33,058 nucleotides of DNA, from positions 1 through 33,058 of the IMG/VR virus record IMGVR_UViG_3300000115_000098; one strand, 5' to 3'. The stretch's first letter is position 1, and each line of letters opens with the position of its first letter. The DNA comes from a virus. Of this stretch, positions 1-9,677 are shown piece after piece. The position numbers were made by a program, and so were the translations under genes. The notes below the pieces were generated by a model that ran no database searches, was not told the origin of the DNA, and saw nothing but the letters and a program-made list of their open reading frames with translations.

Positions 1-40
1 GACGGATGTCCGGGCGGATTTTGCCCATGGTGTTAAATAT
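1..40. other. G+C-rich left edge, possible start of another minus-strand gene
   Basis: About 19 of the first 30 bases are G or C, in strong contrast to the A/T-rich phage genes beside it. The stretch contains a short inverted repeat (GGGC at 13-16 against GCCC at 23-26). On the minus strand an ATG at 28-26 opens a frame reading MGKIRPDIR that is still open at the window edge. It lies just downstream of the terminator of the structural operon, so it could be the start of the next gene, part of an RNA, or foreign or artefactual sequence. Nine codons are too few to decide. Confidence 0.2.
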
Positions 41-74
41 AAAAAGGGGAAGTCGTAATGACCTCCCCTTTTTT
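41..74 (-). terminator. Intrinsic terminator at the end of the structural operon
   Basis: An inverted repeat pairs AAAAAGGGGA with TCCCCTTTTT, extended by GTC/GAC around a GTAAT loop with one A/C mismatch. Read on the minus strand, the G+C stem is followed by TTTTTATATTT, the classical rho-independent pattern, about 50 bases after the stop of the giant gene. The A/T arms are symmetrical, so it could also stop transcription arriving on the plus strand. Confidence 0.75.
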
Positions 75-124
75 GGTTACAGGAACTTTGGGTATGGTGC
101 CCAGTTTTTTTATGTTCCTTATTT

Positions 125-3100
125 TTAAAATCCAAAGTTACTTCTATCTTTTTTTTCAGAATTACTTGTTCCTCCTCCGAAGAAACTTTCTCTTTGTTTC
201 TTTCTCTCTTCTAAACCTGTTTCTGCGTTCTGTTTTTCCCAGTCTTTTTTCATATCAACTAATTGCCACTTAGACCAACCACCTAACAAAGCAGCTCTAG
301 TTAACCACTCATTTTCCTCATCAGTTGCATCTATTAGATTTTGCATTTTTCTTCTAAGTCTTTCTACTGGTGTATTAGTAAGTCCTTCAACCAAGTTAGT
401 TGAAACTTGTACCATAGGATTACTAAAAGACATTGGTCCAGGTACTTCATCTACTTTCTTCTCGTATACATAAGCGGCAGATTTTAGTTTTGAAAACCTA
501 CTGTTTATACCAGGAGCTAGTTGAGTTAACTTTTGCACCTCATCTATATATTCAGGTCTTTGTCTTTGGCTTCTTTCAACAATACCCATAGTCATATTTT
601 TAGCTACTACAAGTGCGTTACCACCTATACCAAATCCTCTAGCGTAACTATCAATCATACCGTTTAAAGTAGCAATTTCTTTTTCTGTTATGTTATCCTC
701 ATCTGCGGCAAACAAAGCTTGCGACAAGCTATTAAATAACAAATTCTGAACAAAGCCATAATACATTATTTTACTAATATTTGCTTTAGCATCACCTCTA
801 CCATTTTTAAGATCTTGTGCTGCTCTAGCTTGTAGTCTTAAATACTGTGCAGGCGTATTAGCAAATGCCAACATAATTCTACCAGCCGTGCTAGCTTGAT
901 CAGCTCCTATTTTAGAAGGATCACTAGACTGTTGAGACTCTCTAGCTAGCTTAACCCATTCTTCTCTTGCTTGAGCTGTCGCATCTGCTTCACTCATTTT
1001 TTCACGGCTTATTAAATCATTTATTCTATTCCTGTAAAAACTAGCGCCACCAAAAGAAATAGCAAAGCTATCAGCCATCTTAGTCATAACATAACCTTTG
1101 TCATGCAAATAAGACATTATGCCTTGATAACCGTTTTTCTTAGCAGCAGCAGCAACTTCAGCTTCATTAATGTTTACTTTATTACCACCTCTTCTTTCAG
1201 TTAGAAATGGATCGTTCATAAGAGTAATATAATCTTTAGCAAACTGAGGTATATTAGCAAATGCTGCAGTAGCTTTTAAAGGATTGTTAAAACTCCAATT
1301 AACGTAGTTAGCAGCAGATATAGTTTGCAATAATGCTGATCTAGTATTTAGAGTCATTGTGACTGCATTAGTATTATTTATAATATCTAACATCCTGTTA
1401 CCAACTTTTGTACCTACATCTAATCTATTTGTTCCAGCTTCCATACGAGCAAACATGTTTTCTAAAGCATCTATATATTTGTTACCTAAATTTGCTCTTA
1501 ACTTGTTTTTAGTATCTTCATTAAATATTTCATTTTTATTATTTAAAAATTCTTCAAGGTATCTTTTTCTTTTTATTGTTTTACCTATTTCCATGAGATC
1601 CATAGCTATATTACCTGTGTTCCAAGTTTCAGTTGGTTTACCATATGTCCCTTCGCCTGTGGCTTCTAGTATCTTACCAGCAAAAGATTGTAATTCAGGA
1701 TTAGATTCTACTTGCTTTATTAATTTTTTTATTTCTTTATTATTTAAGCCAGGTATTTTTTCACCAGTTTGATTCCACAAGTAAACTCTTACAGCATCTT
1801 GATTAGTAAAAGTAGTTTCTCCTACTTTTTCATTTAAGTTTTTAGGCGCTGTTTTTTTAGCTATTTTAAAACTATTATTTACTCTTGCCATGTCTATTTC
1901 AAAAGCTTGGTTACCTCTCTCATACGTGTCTAACAATGTTTCTTCGTAAAACTTAAATTGTCTTTCACCTACTTTGCCTTTACCTAACGTAGCGTATAGT
2001 AAACCTTTAAGATCTTCCATACCATAAGAAAGAAGTCTTATACCATCTTTAGATGCGCCTAAGTTTTTAGCTGACGCTAAAGAATATTTAGTATCTGGAG
2101 ATATTCTTAAAGAAGCATTAATGTAGTCGTTAAACTCTTGACCTATATTTCTAGAAGCTAAAGATGTATATATTTCTCCTGTTATGTCTAATTGGTTAGT
2201 GACAAACTTAACTGAAGATGTATTTGGTATATAATCATCTCCCATGTTTACTTTGTTATATTGCTTACCATTATATTCACCAATGTAGAAATCTGTAACA
2301 GCAACTGCTTTTTTATTTTCACCAGCTAAAGGACCTTCAGTAAACTCTGTACCTTCAGTAGTTACAATATTTTCTACAGGTATTTCATAGCCTTTGCTTT
2401 TTAACCACTCTGCTATAGCTAGCTTAGAACCACGAGCTCTTGCAGTCATTATAAACATATTTTCTGGACCTAATCTTTTATAGTCTTTAGTCCAGGTTTT
2501 CCAATAAGGACCTTCTTTTCCTCCAATTACTTGATCAAACTCTTCATAAGACATTTTATAACCGTCAGCTTCTAAAGCTTCTTTTTGAAAATTAAAGTCT
2601 TTAGCGTCAAGCTTTATTATTTCATCACCTTTAGTTGCTGTTATTTTACAGTCAGTATATGCAACGTTGTCGTCAAAGTCACCTATTGTACACTCTTCTA
2701 CATCTTGTCTTACTTTATTTAAGTTTACTTGTCTGCCTAGCTTAGCCATTTGTTCAGTAGTTAAAGCTAAGTCTTTTAAAACTGAACTTTTACCAGATCC
2801 TGGTCCACCAGCCATTAGTACCGCTACTTTATTACCGCCTTTAAATTTAGATCTAACTTTGTTTATAAATTCAATAGGTGTTTCTCCTTGGCCAAGTTTT
2901 GTGTTATCTATGTAAAAGAAATCTTGACCAAAATCTTTTTTATACTGCTTTTCATTTTTCTTTACACTTTCCCCTGTTCTTTTAACTACAACATCTAATA
3001 ATTTTCTCTCTCCTCTTTGTTGATTTCTTTGCATTGCAACTTCTTGTTTTGCATCAACATAGACCATTACAACATCGTAACCTTCTTTTCTAAGTTCGTT

Positions 3101-6100
3101 AGCTCTTTTAGTAGTAGCGTTGTAGCTAGCACCAGTACCGTCCATTACTATATTAGATCCTACTTTAACAGCAAAAGGTTTTACTGTAGCTGTAAGTTTT
3201 CTAGCTTGACCCATTATCTTGCCCATTTCACTTGAAGTTGGTTGATAATCTTTACCGTTTAACTTTTTAAGCTCTTTTATTTTTCTTTCTACATAGACAT
3301 CGACGTTGCTAGATATTGCCACTTCTTTAGCTTCTAGAGGTACTAATTGAATATTACCATCAGACGATTCTGTTATAACATCAATAGCTTTCTTACCAAC
3401 CGGGGAATTCAAATTAGGCAGGTTTTCAGTAAGATACTGATTAGCACCTTCTTTTAGTGAGTTTTTATTTACTTCATCTTGCAACTCTGTTTCTACTATG
3501 TCGTCAAGTATACTCCAAGGTTTTTTACGCATATTTAAATCAAATATATTGTAAACATTTTCAAACAAGAAATTACCATCAGCTTTAATAGCCATTTTAT
3601 AAATACCATCAGGGGTAGTTTTACCTAACAACTTATCCATTACATTAGATCTAGCGGTTTCAGTAAGAGCTTGATAATAGTAGTTGCTAAGTAACTCATG
3701 CTTAGCCGCGCTATATCCTCCTTCTTCAGTTATAGCTATAAACTTTTCTAAAGTATTACTAGAAGCATCTACTATGTGTTCACCTTTTCTATGGAAAGTT
3801 TGTTGCCCATCAAACAGTTGCATATATTTAAAAGCAGCAAAAGCTCTATCAGACTTAACAAAGTTAGTTGTTGCTTGATAATGTCTATATAAAAATTCTT
3901 TACCTTTAGTTTTCATTTCTTTAGGTAGGTTATTGTACCATAAACCTAAAGCTCTGTTCACTACAAAATCGTAAGTTCTAGCTGCTTCAACAACTCTTTT
4001 ATCAAATACTCTTTCTATTAAGTTTAATTTATCTTGTACAGTACTACCTCTAACTACTTCCATAGCTTGTGGATAATCTTTAGAGTTGTATTTTAGCTTG
4101 CCGCTTGGATCCCATAAAAATTGCTTACCGTTTTTATCTACTAAAGTATGAAAAGATTTTAAAGGTTTAGCTTCTGCTATTTCAAATATCATAGAAGTAT
4201 TCATCTTATCAAAGCCTCTACCTTTATTTATATCAGAGTTGGCAGCTTCAAAATATGGCGCTAGTTCTTTAAGCTTTTTATATCCTTCTCTTAGCTGTTC
4301 ATCTTTTATATCTTCTAGCTTAACTTCTTTTAACCCTTTAACCATGTTAGAGAACTTAACACCTTCAGGTCCTCCAGCATTGTCTATACCTCTATTAACA
4401 CTACCAAACTTAAAAATAGGTAGTAAAGCATCTTCACTAGAACCTTTACCTGCTTTTATGTTTAATATGTTATTAACATAATCAGATCCAAAGAAACTTT
4501 CAAGCATGTCCATATGATCTTTTCTTATCTTAGCTTGACCTTCTTTACTAGCGTTTTGAAACGTAGTAGTTGAGTAACCAGTTCTCTTTTTTATTTCTGT
4601 TTTAAATTGATTTGATTTTTTCTCTAGATTAGAACTTACATTATTTATAGTTATATTATGTATTAAGTTTCTAGTTACGTCATCTAGTTGCATCGGGTCA
4701 GATACATATGTTTTCATGTCTTCTAACGTCTTAACAGCGTCTCCTAAGCCTCTTATATTGTATTCATTAACTAAAGCTTCGTATGATCCAAAAGCCATTA
4801 AGTCTGGACTTGCTCCACCAGCTAAATCCATTTGCTCAGCAGCAGATGTTATTTTACCTAGTTCACTTCTATTAAAATTTTCTTGAGCTTGATGCGAAAA
4901 AGATTTGTGTATAGATCTTATAAGCCTTGGAACTCTATTACCTATTTGTCTATTGTATTCTACGTTAAATCCGAAATATTCTGTTACCGCATTAATATCT
5001 AACTCTTCTACAGGAACTTTCTTATATATAGGTAAACCTACAGCATCACCAACCCTAGCTTGCTTGCCAGTTTGTGGATCTATAACTTTTCTATAAAACG
5101 GCGACTCAAGTATAGTAGTTGTAACACCAGTAGATGTACCTGCAACTTTGTCACTAACTATAATTTCATCATTGTTTGCTCTAAAAGTTTTACCGTACTT
5201 AACATAAGCTTCAGGTAGTATTTTACTTATAGCTTTTACTTTGTTTTCTGTAGTTGTTTCGCCATCAGGCGCAAATAATTTTTCATTAGCACTAGTGACT
5301 TCTTTTTTACCTGCTACACCTTCGTTTATAGATATTTGTCTATCAACAGTTATTTTTTTATCTTTTATACCGTAATGTGATTCATAAAAACCAACTGGCG
5401 TTAAGTCAGTAACCTCTGCATATGTTTTAGGATCATCATTTTGTCTTCTATTTTCTTCATTTAAAGAATTAGAGAACTCTACTTCGTCTCCTAATATTTT
5501 ATTTTGTGAAGCTTCTGTTACTCTAGTAGGGGTAAGATCTATAGTATTATTAAAGCTTTCAATAGTTGTTGCACCTGATTCAAATTGAGTTGTGTATTCT
5601 ACAGCGATATTATCTAGTGTCATTGTGCCATCTCCTAAATCGCTAACATTAACTTCTTTATTCATAGCATCAAACACTTTAGCTTTTCTCATTACATTAG
5701 GTATTTGTAAGCCCATAAACTTACTTAAATAACCTCTTACATTACCAGTACCATCAAATCTTCCAGCATAATATACAAGTTTCTCCATTAAACCTTCTGC
5801 TATTTTATCTCTTTGAGCTTTAGGTGGTAAAAACAAACCAGCTTTAGTGTAAGATTCAGAACTATTTGCTATTATATTTATTAAATCAAGATTTTCTAAA
5901 ACAATTCTGTCAGACATAGCTTGAGAATTACCTTTTTCTCTAACTTCTTCAGATGTTTTTTCTCCATCCGAATAAGCTCTTTCTGGACTTTTTGTGTATT
6001 CTTTAAACAAATCAGCATAGCTATCCATAGAGCTTAGCCCTTGCTCTTCCATCACTTTATCTAATACTCTTTTTTCAGTTGCTTTAATATTTTTCGCTCC

Positions 6101-9100
6101 TTGTACAATGTCTGTTTCTATATTTAGCTCTCCAATACCTTTATCTACTTTCATTAGATCTTCCATAAAGTTTATTGAAGCTTCAGATAAGCCTACATCT
6201 TTAGCCATATAGTTTAGCTGTCTATAAAGATCGTTAACAGTCATTGTGCTAGGCTTTCTAGGTTTAAAACCTTCAGGTAAATTAGGTTTTATTACTCTAT
6301 CATAAAAAGCTAAGTAATCATTTTTAAGCTCTCCAAAAAACGTAGCTGCTTCCATTGGGTTTTCAGCAAGTGTTTCAGGATTAGAAAATATCTCTATTAA
6401 GTTTGCACTATACTCTAGCTCTAATATTTCAGCATCTGACATGTTAGCTTTAGTACCAAGGCCATACTCTTTTCTTAGTAACTTCATTAAGCTTTTTAGA
6501 TTTTCAGGGTTTTTTTCACCTATTAAACCTATTTTATCTACTTCACTAAATAAACCTTTTCCAATTTCTCCATTTTTGGCTTGAGATTTAACAAGTTTTT
6601 TAAGCTCAGGTTGTCTTCTATACATTTCAGCTTGTACAACATGGTCTATCTCATGCATAGCTTTACCCTTGTTAAATTTAGCTACATCGTAAATTAACTT
6701 GTAGCCACCACCTTTAACTGGCATAAACTTAGCAGCGCCACCATTTAACAATGCAAAGTTAGCATCACCTTCTTTAACAAACTCTACAGTAGTTTCCATT
6801 GGCTCAAGTCCAGCTTCTTTAGCTTTCTTAGCCATGCTTTCATTTAGTCTATCTATGTATAGTTTCTTAAAGTTTTCAGGATTTTTAAAATCTCTAGATT
6901 TGCTATCCATAGCAATCATCTTAGATGCGTTAGCTAATATAATACCTTTAGTATATAGCTTATCATATAAAGCTTTAGCTTCAGGATTATCAGACTTAGC
7001 TAATTTAACTAACTGCTCTAATACTTGGTCATTAGTTAATTCTTTACCATCAACACCTTCAAACTTACCTTTAGCATCTGATAAGGTTTTATTGTAATCT
7101 TTCTGTAACTCTACTAAAGCTTGTCTCTGTGCTTTTCTAGACTGAGGATTTAATTTTAAATGAGATACACCAGACAATCCAAATACCATGCCATCTACAA
7201 TAAGAGTTTGTATAAACTCTTTTTTAGCGTCCTCATCCCCTGATAATAAATCACCATATAAGTTATCCATTTCAGTTGCAAAATCTTTATCACCTAATAA
7301 GTCTTTTCCAAAGGCTTGTACTATTTCATTTGTTTTAGTAGACAAAGCACCAACCCAGCCTGCTCTAACTACTTTTTCGTAGAAAGGTCTAAGAGTTGTA
7401 AAGTATTTATCAAAAGCTTTTATAGGTATTTTGTTAGCTAACATACCTCCAGCCGCAAAGAAAGCTCCAACACCAAATTCATATGGCGTACTTGGTGCTA
7501 ATCCCATTTTAAATTCTTCTTTAACTAAAAGCTCTGTTCCTTTTAAAAACTTGTTAAATCTTTTGTATCTAGTTAAAGCAGCAGGTATGCCAATACCTTC
7601 TGTAGCAGCTCCTATAACAAACATCTCAAATAAGAAAGGTACCATACCTCCTAATCCTTCAGCTACTAAATCTGAAGTTGTGCTAGCAAGTTTTTCTTTT
7701 TGCCTGTCATTAAGTTTTATAGTATTATCTGGAAACTTTTTATTGTGTAAGTCTATTATACTTTGTGTAGAAGCTTGCATTTTTTGCACATCTACACCAA
7801 ATATAGCTCTACTAGTTTGTTCAACAGATTCCCGTGTACCTCCATAATAAAAATCACTACTTTTAAAAGCCTCTACTGTTTTTCTAGCTAGTCTCGGAAA
7901 GAAACTATCTTTAAAACTTTTTTCTGGTAATTGTTGTAAGTTTAACATATTAAACGCAGCTACCATATTTCTTTTATGCTCTCTCTTGTCGTTTAACCAA
8001 GCTTCATAAGCTCTAAAGTTTTCAGGATCAGTACCTAACATAGCCTCATCAAGTGGTCCACTTATCTCTGAATTACTTATACCTAGCTTGTAATACTCAG
8101 AAAAAGGCATAGTTACTTTTTCTTGAACTCCAATCTCACCTGTTTCAAATTTTTTACCTAAACGAGAAGCTACAATTGCTAAGTTGGCTTTAAAAGAACC
8201 AAAAGCAGCATCACCAACACTAGTCTTATTTAATGCAGTTTTAAAAGCAGGTAACAATAATAAATCTTTAGGTATAGTTATTTCACTAGTGTTTCCTACT
8301 TTATTATTAAATATAGCTAACTTTTTTTCTTCGTCATATAATAATTTAAACTGATCTTTTTGGCTCAAATAATCATCAGTATTTTCATACATAGAATATA
8401 TCTCTTCTAAAGAAAGCATATTAGCCTCTGCATCTTCTTTAGTTTCACCTTTAAAATCTCCTTTTTCATTAAAAATTAAGTCGCCAATTTTAGCTTCTAT
8501 ATCTCTAACTTTTATATTGTTCTTATTTATATACTCACCATAAGGCATATTTACACCATTAGGTAATTCTATTATAGTATTATATTTTTCTTTGGAATAT
8601 TCACCGTATTCAGAAGTAATACCGGCTTTTTCAGACTTTAAAAATGTTAATGTATTAATATCAGCTACTCTTGCTTTGTCTTCGCCAGACATGTCTTTTA
8701 CAATTTCTTCTTCTAAACTTTTTATAAACTTAATTTCAGGTTCTCCTTCTAAGTTTATATCTTTAAAATCTTTAGTAGCTATTATTTGTGAGTTAGCTTC
8801 ATCTTGAAGCTCCGCATTTAATAAATATTTAAATTCGTTTCTATCTATTATTTTAGATATATCCTGTAGCTCAAGATCTTCAAAGCCTATATTACCGGAT
8901 ATTTGTTGTTCTTTTAAAAAATCAAAAGTATACTCTCTTATTTTTTCTTGATCAGAGTGATTTAAGTTTTGAAAGTCGTTTCTTTTACTTAATAAAAATT
9001 CATTAGAAGTATCATCACCAGCTATTTCTTTAGCTAGTTTAGTATATGCATCTTTGTAGCCTACCTCTAGTACTTGAACTAGATTTTTAGTTGCTGTAAC

Positions 9101-9673
9101 ATTTGCATTAAATCCATAATCTCCGTTTTCATCAGGTGTTAAACCTGTTTTACTATGAATATATAATGCGTCTTCATTATTAGTTTCTGAGGCCTCTACA
9201 AAAGCAGTAAAACTTTTATACTGTTCATCTGCACTAGGAGTTAAAGAAGGATTAACACCCATGTAATCTCTTGATTGAAGACTGCTATTAGTTTTGTTTA
9301 TTTCTTTTTGGTCAAGTAAAAAACTCTTTGATTCTCCCGTACCTATATTAGTAACATTGATACGGCCATTAGAATCTTTTTTTATTTTAACTTTAGGATA
9401 TATAGAAGATAATTTACTAGTACCAGCGGTCTTAGCATCTTCAAAAGAAATATGTTTATATTCTTTTGGAGGATCAGTATCAGTAATTAATTCTTGCTTA
9501 AGATCTGCTAACTCCGATGAAGTAGTTTCCAAGCTGGATGCCCCACTTTCTGGATCCGCAGTCGGGGCAGTTGTTATCTCCGGATCCTCTGTCTTTTCCA
9601 CGGGTTGTTCTTCAACAAGTTCTTCTACGCCTAGTATTTCGTTTTTAAGTAACTCTAAATCTTTGTTTTCCAT
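125..9673 (-). CDS. Giant polyvalent virion/ejection protein (metallopeptidase + P-loop kinase + HAD phosphatase)
   Basis: This 3182-residue protein is the last gene of the virion operon. Residues 1-75 are acidic, Ser/Thr-rich and probably disordered. Hydrophobic Gly/Ala-rich stretches near 664-690 and 730-750 could enter membranes. HEIDH at 1007-1011 is an HExxH zinc-metallopeptidase motif, with candidate third-ligand Glu residues in an acidic helix at 1082-1094. Residues ~2150-2300 hold kinase elements in an odd order: MDGTG (2177-2181), an Arg-rich RNQQR segment near 2213, then Walker A GGPGSGKSS near 2288. A HAD phosphatase follows: DFDD (nucleophile D2332, acid D2334), motif II T2410, a Lys near 2455, and DD at 2479-2480. 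Residues ~2910-2990 (SQQSS...ANTPAQYLR) resemble a C-terminal block I recall from other marine phage giants. The position after the lysozyme protein suggests an internal, ejected protein in the manner of T7 gp16, although no homology to gp16 is visible. The start follows the previous stop as TAATATTATG, with no SD. Confidence 0.8.
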   Translation of the reverse strand: MENKDLELLKNEILGVEELVEEQPVEKTEDPEITTAPTADPESGASSLETTSSELADLKQELITDTDPPKEYKHISFEDAKTAGTSKLSSIYPKVKIKKDSNGRINVTNIGTGESKSFLLDQKEINKTNSSLQSRDYMGVNPSLTPSADEQYKSFTAFVEASETNNEDALYIHSKTGLTPDENGDYGFNANVTATKNLVQVLEVGYKDAYTKLAKEIAGDDTSNEFLLSKRNDFQNLNHSDQEKIREYTFDFLKEQQISGNIGFEDLELQDISKIIDRNEFKYLLNAELQDEANSQIIATKDFKDINLEGEPEIKFIKSLEEEIVKDMSGEDKARVADINTLTFLKSEKAGITSEYGEYSKEKYNTIIELPNGVNMPYGEYINKNNIKVRDIEAKIGDLIFNEKGDFKGETKEDAEANMLSLEEIYSMYENTDDYLSQKDQFKLLYDEEKKLAIFNNKVGNTSEITIPKDLLLLPAFKTALNKTSVGDAAFGSFKANLAIVASRLGKKFETGEIGVQEKVTMPFSEYYKLGISNSEISGPLDEAMLGTDPENFRAYEAWLNDKREHKRNMVAAFNMLNLQQLPEKSFKDSFFPRLARKTVEAFKSSDFYYGGTRESVEQTSRAIFGVDVQKMQASTQSIIDLHNKKFPDNTIKLNDRQKEKLASTTSDLVAEGLGGMVPFLFEMFVIGAATEGIGIPAALTRYKRFNKFLKGTELLVKEEFKMGLAPSTPYEFGVGAFFAAGGMLANKIPIKAFDKYFTTLRPFYEKVVRAGWVGALSTKTNEIVQAFGKDLLGDKDFATEMDNLYGDLLSGDEDAKKEFIQTLIVDGMVFGLSGVSHLKLNPQSRKAQRQALVELQKDYNKTLSDAKGKFEGVDGKELTNDQVLEQLVKLAKSDNPEAKALYDKLYTKGIILANASKMIAMDSKSRDFKNPENFKKLYIDRLNESMAKKAKEAGLEPMETTVEFVKEGDANFALLNGGAAKFMPVKGGGYKLIYDVAKFNKGKAMHEIDHVVQAEMYRRQPELKKLVKSQAKNGEIGKGLFSEVDKIGLIGEKNPENLKSLMKLLRKEYGLGTKANMSDAEILELEYSANLIEIFSNPETLAENPMEAATFFGELKNDYLAFYDRVIKPNLPEGFKPRKPSTMTVNDLYRQLNYMAKDVGLSEASINFMEDLMKVDKGIGELNIETDIVQGAKNIKATEKRVLDKVMEEQGLSSMDSYADLFKEYTKSPERAYSDGEKTSEEVREKGNSQAMSDRIVLENLDLINIIANSSESYTKAGLFLPPKAQRDKIAEGLMEKLVYYAGRFDGTGNVRGYLSKFMGLQIPNVMRKAKVFDAMNKEVNVSDLGDGTMTLDNIAVEYTTQFESGATTIESFNNTIDLTPTRVTEASQNKILGDEVEFSNSLNEENRRQNDDPKTYAEVTDLTPVGFYESHYGIKDKKITVDRQISINEGVAGKKEVTSANEKLFAPDGETTTENKVKAISKILPEAYVKYGKTFRANNDEIIVSDKVAGTSTGVTTTILESPFYRKVIDPQTGKQARVGDAVGLPIYKKVPVEELDINAVTEYFGFNVEYNRQIGNRVPRLIRSIHKSFSHQAQENFNRSELGKITSAAEQMDLAGGASPDLMAFGSYEALVNEYNIRGLGDAVKTLEDMKTYVSDPMQLDDVTRNLIHNITINNVSSNLEKKSNQFKTEIKKRTGYSTTTFQNASKEGQAKIRKDHMDMLESFFGSDYVNNILNIKAGKGSSEDALLPIFKFGSVNRGIDNAGGPEGVKFSNMVKGLKEVKLEDIKDEQLREGYKKLKELAPYFEAANSDINKGRGFDKMNTSMIFEIAEAKPLKSFHTLVDKNGKQFLWDPSGKLKYNSKDYPQAMEVVRGSTVQDKLNLIERVFDKRVVEAARTYDFVVNRALGLWYNNLPKEMKTKGKEFLYRHYQATTNFVKSDRAFAAFKYMQLFDGQQTFHRKGEHIVDASSNTLEKFIAITEEGGYSAAKHELLSNYYYQALTETARSNVMDKLLGKTTPDGIYKMAIKADGNFLFENVYNIFDLNMRKKPWSILDDIVETELQDEVNKNSLKEGANQYLTENLPNLNSPVGKKAIDVITESSDGNIQLVPLEAKEVAISSNVDVYVERKIKELKKLNGKDYQPTSSEMGKIMGQARKLTATVKPFAVKVGSNIVMDGTGASYNATTKRANELRKEGYDVVMVYVDAKQEVAMQRNQQRGERKLLDVVVKRTGESVKKNEKQYKKDFGQDFFYIDNTKLGQGETPIEFINKVRSKFKGGNKVAVLMAGGPGSGKSSVLKDLALTTEQMAKLGRQVNLNKVRQDVEECTIGDFDDNVAYTDCKITATKGDEIIKLDAKDFNFQKEALEADGYKMSYEEFDQVIGGKEGPYWKTWTKDYKRLGPENMFIMTARARGSKLAIAEWLKSKGYEIPVENIVTTEGTEFTEGPLAGENKKAVAVTDFYIGEYNGKQYNKVNMGDDYIPNTSSVKFVTNQLDITGEIYTSLASRNIGQEFNDYINASLRISPDTKYSLASAKNLGASKDGIRLLSYGMEDLKGLLYATLGKGKVGERQFKFYEETLLDTYERGNQAFEIDMARVNNSFKIAKKTAPKNLNEKVGETTFTNQDAVRVYLWNQTGEKIPGLNNKEIKKLIKQVESNPELQSFAGKILEATGEGTYGKPTETWNTGNIAMDLMEIGKTIKRKRYLEEFLNNKNEIFNEDTKNKLRANLGNKYIDALENMFARMEAGTNRLDVGTKVGNRMLDIINNTNAVTMTLNTRSALLQTISAANYVNWSFNNPLKATAAFANIPQFAKDYITLMNDPFLTERRGGNKVNINEAEVAAAAKKNGYQGIMSYLHDKGYVMTKMADSFAISFGGASFYRNRINDLISREKMSEADATAQAREEWVKLARESQQSSDPSKIGADQASTAGRIMLAFANTPAQYLRLQARAAQDLKNGRGDAKANISKIMYYGFVQNLLFNSLSQALFAADEDNITEKEIATLNGMIDSYARGFGIGGNALVVAKNMTMGIVERSQRQRPEYIDEVQKLTQLAPGINSRFSKLKSAAYVYEKKVDEVPGPMSFSNPMVQVSTNLVEGLTNTPVERLRRKMQNLIDATDEENEWLTRAALLGGWSKWQLVDMKKDWEKQNAETGLEERKKQRESFFGGGTSNSEKKDRSNFGF

Positions 9674-9677
9674 AATA

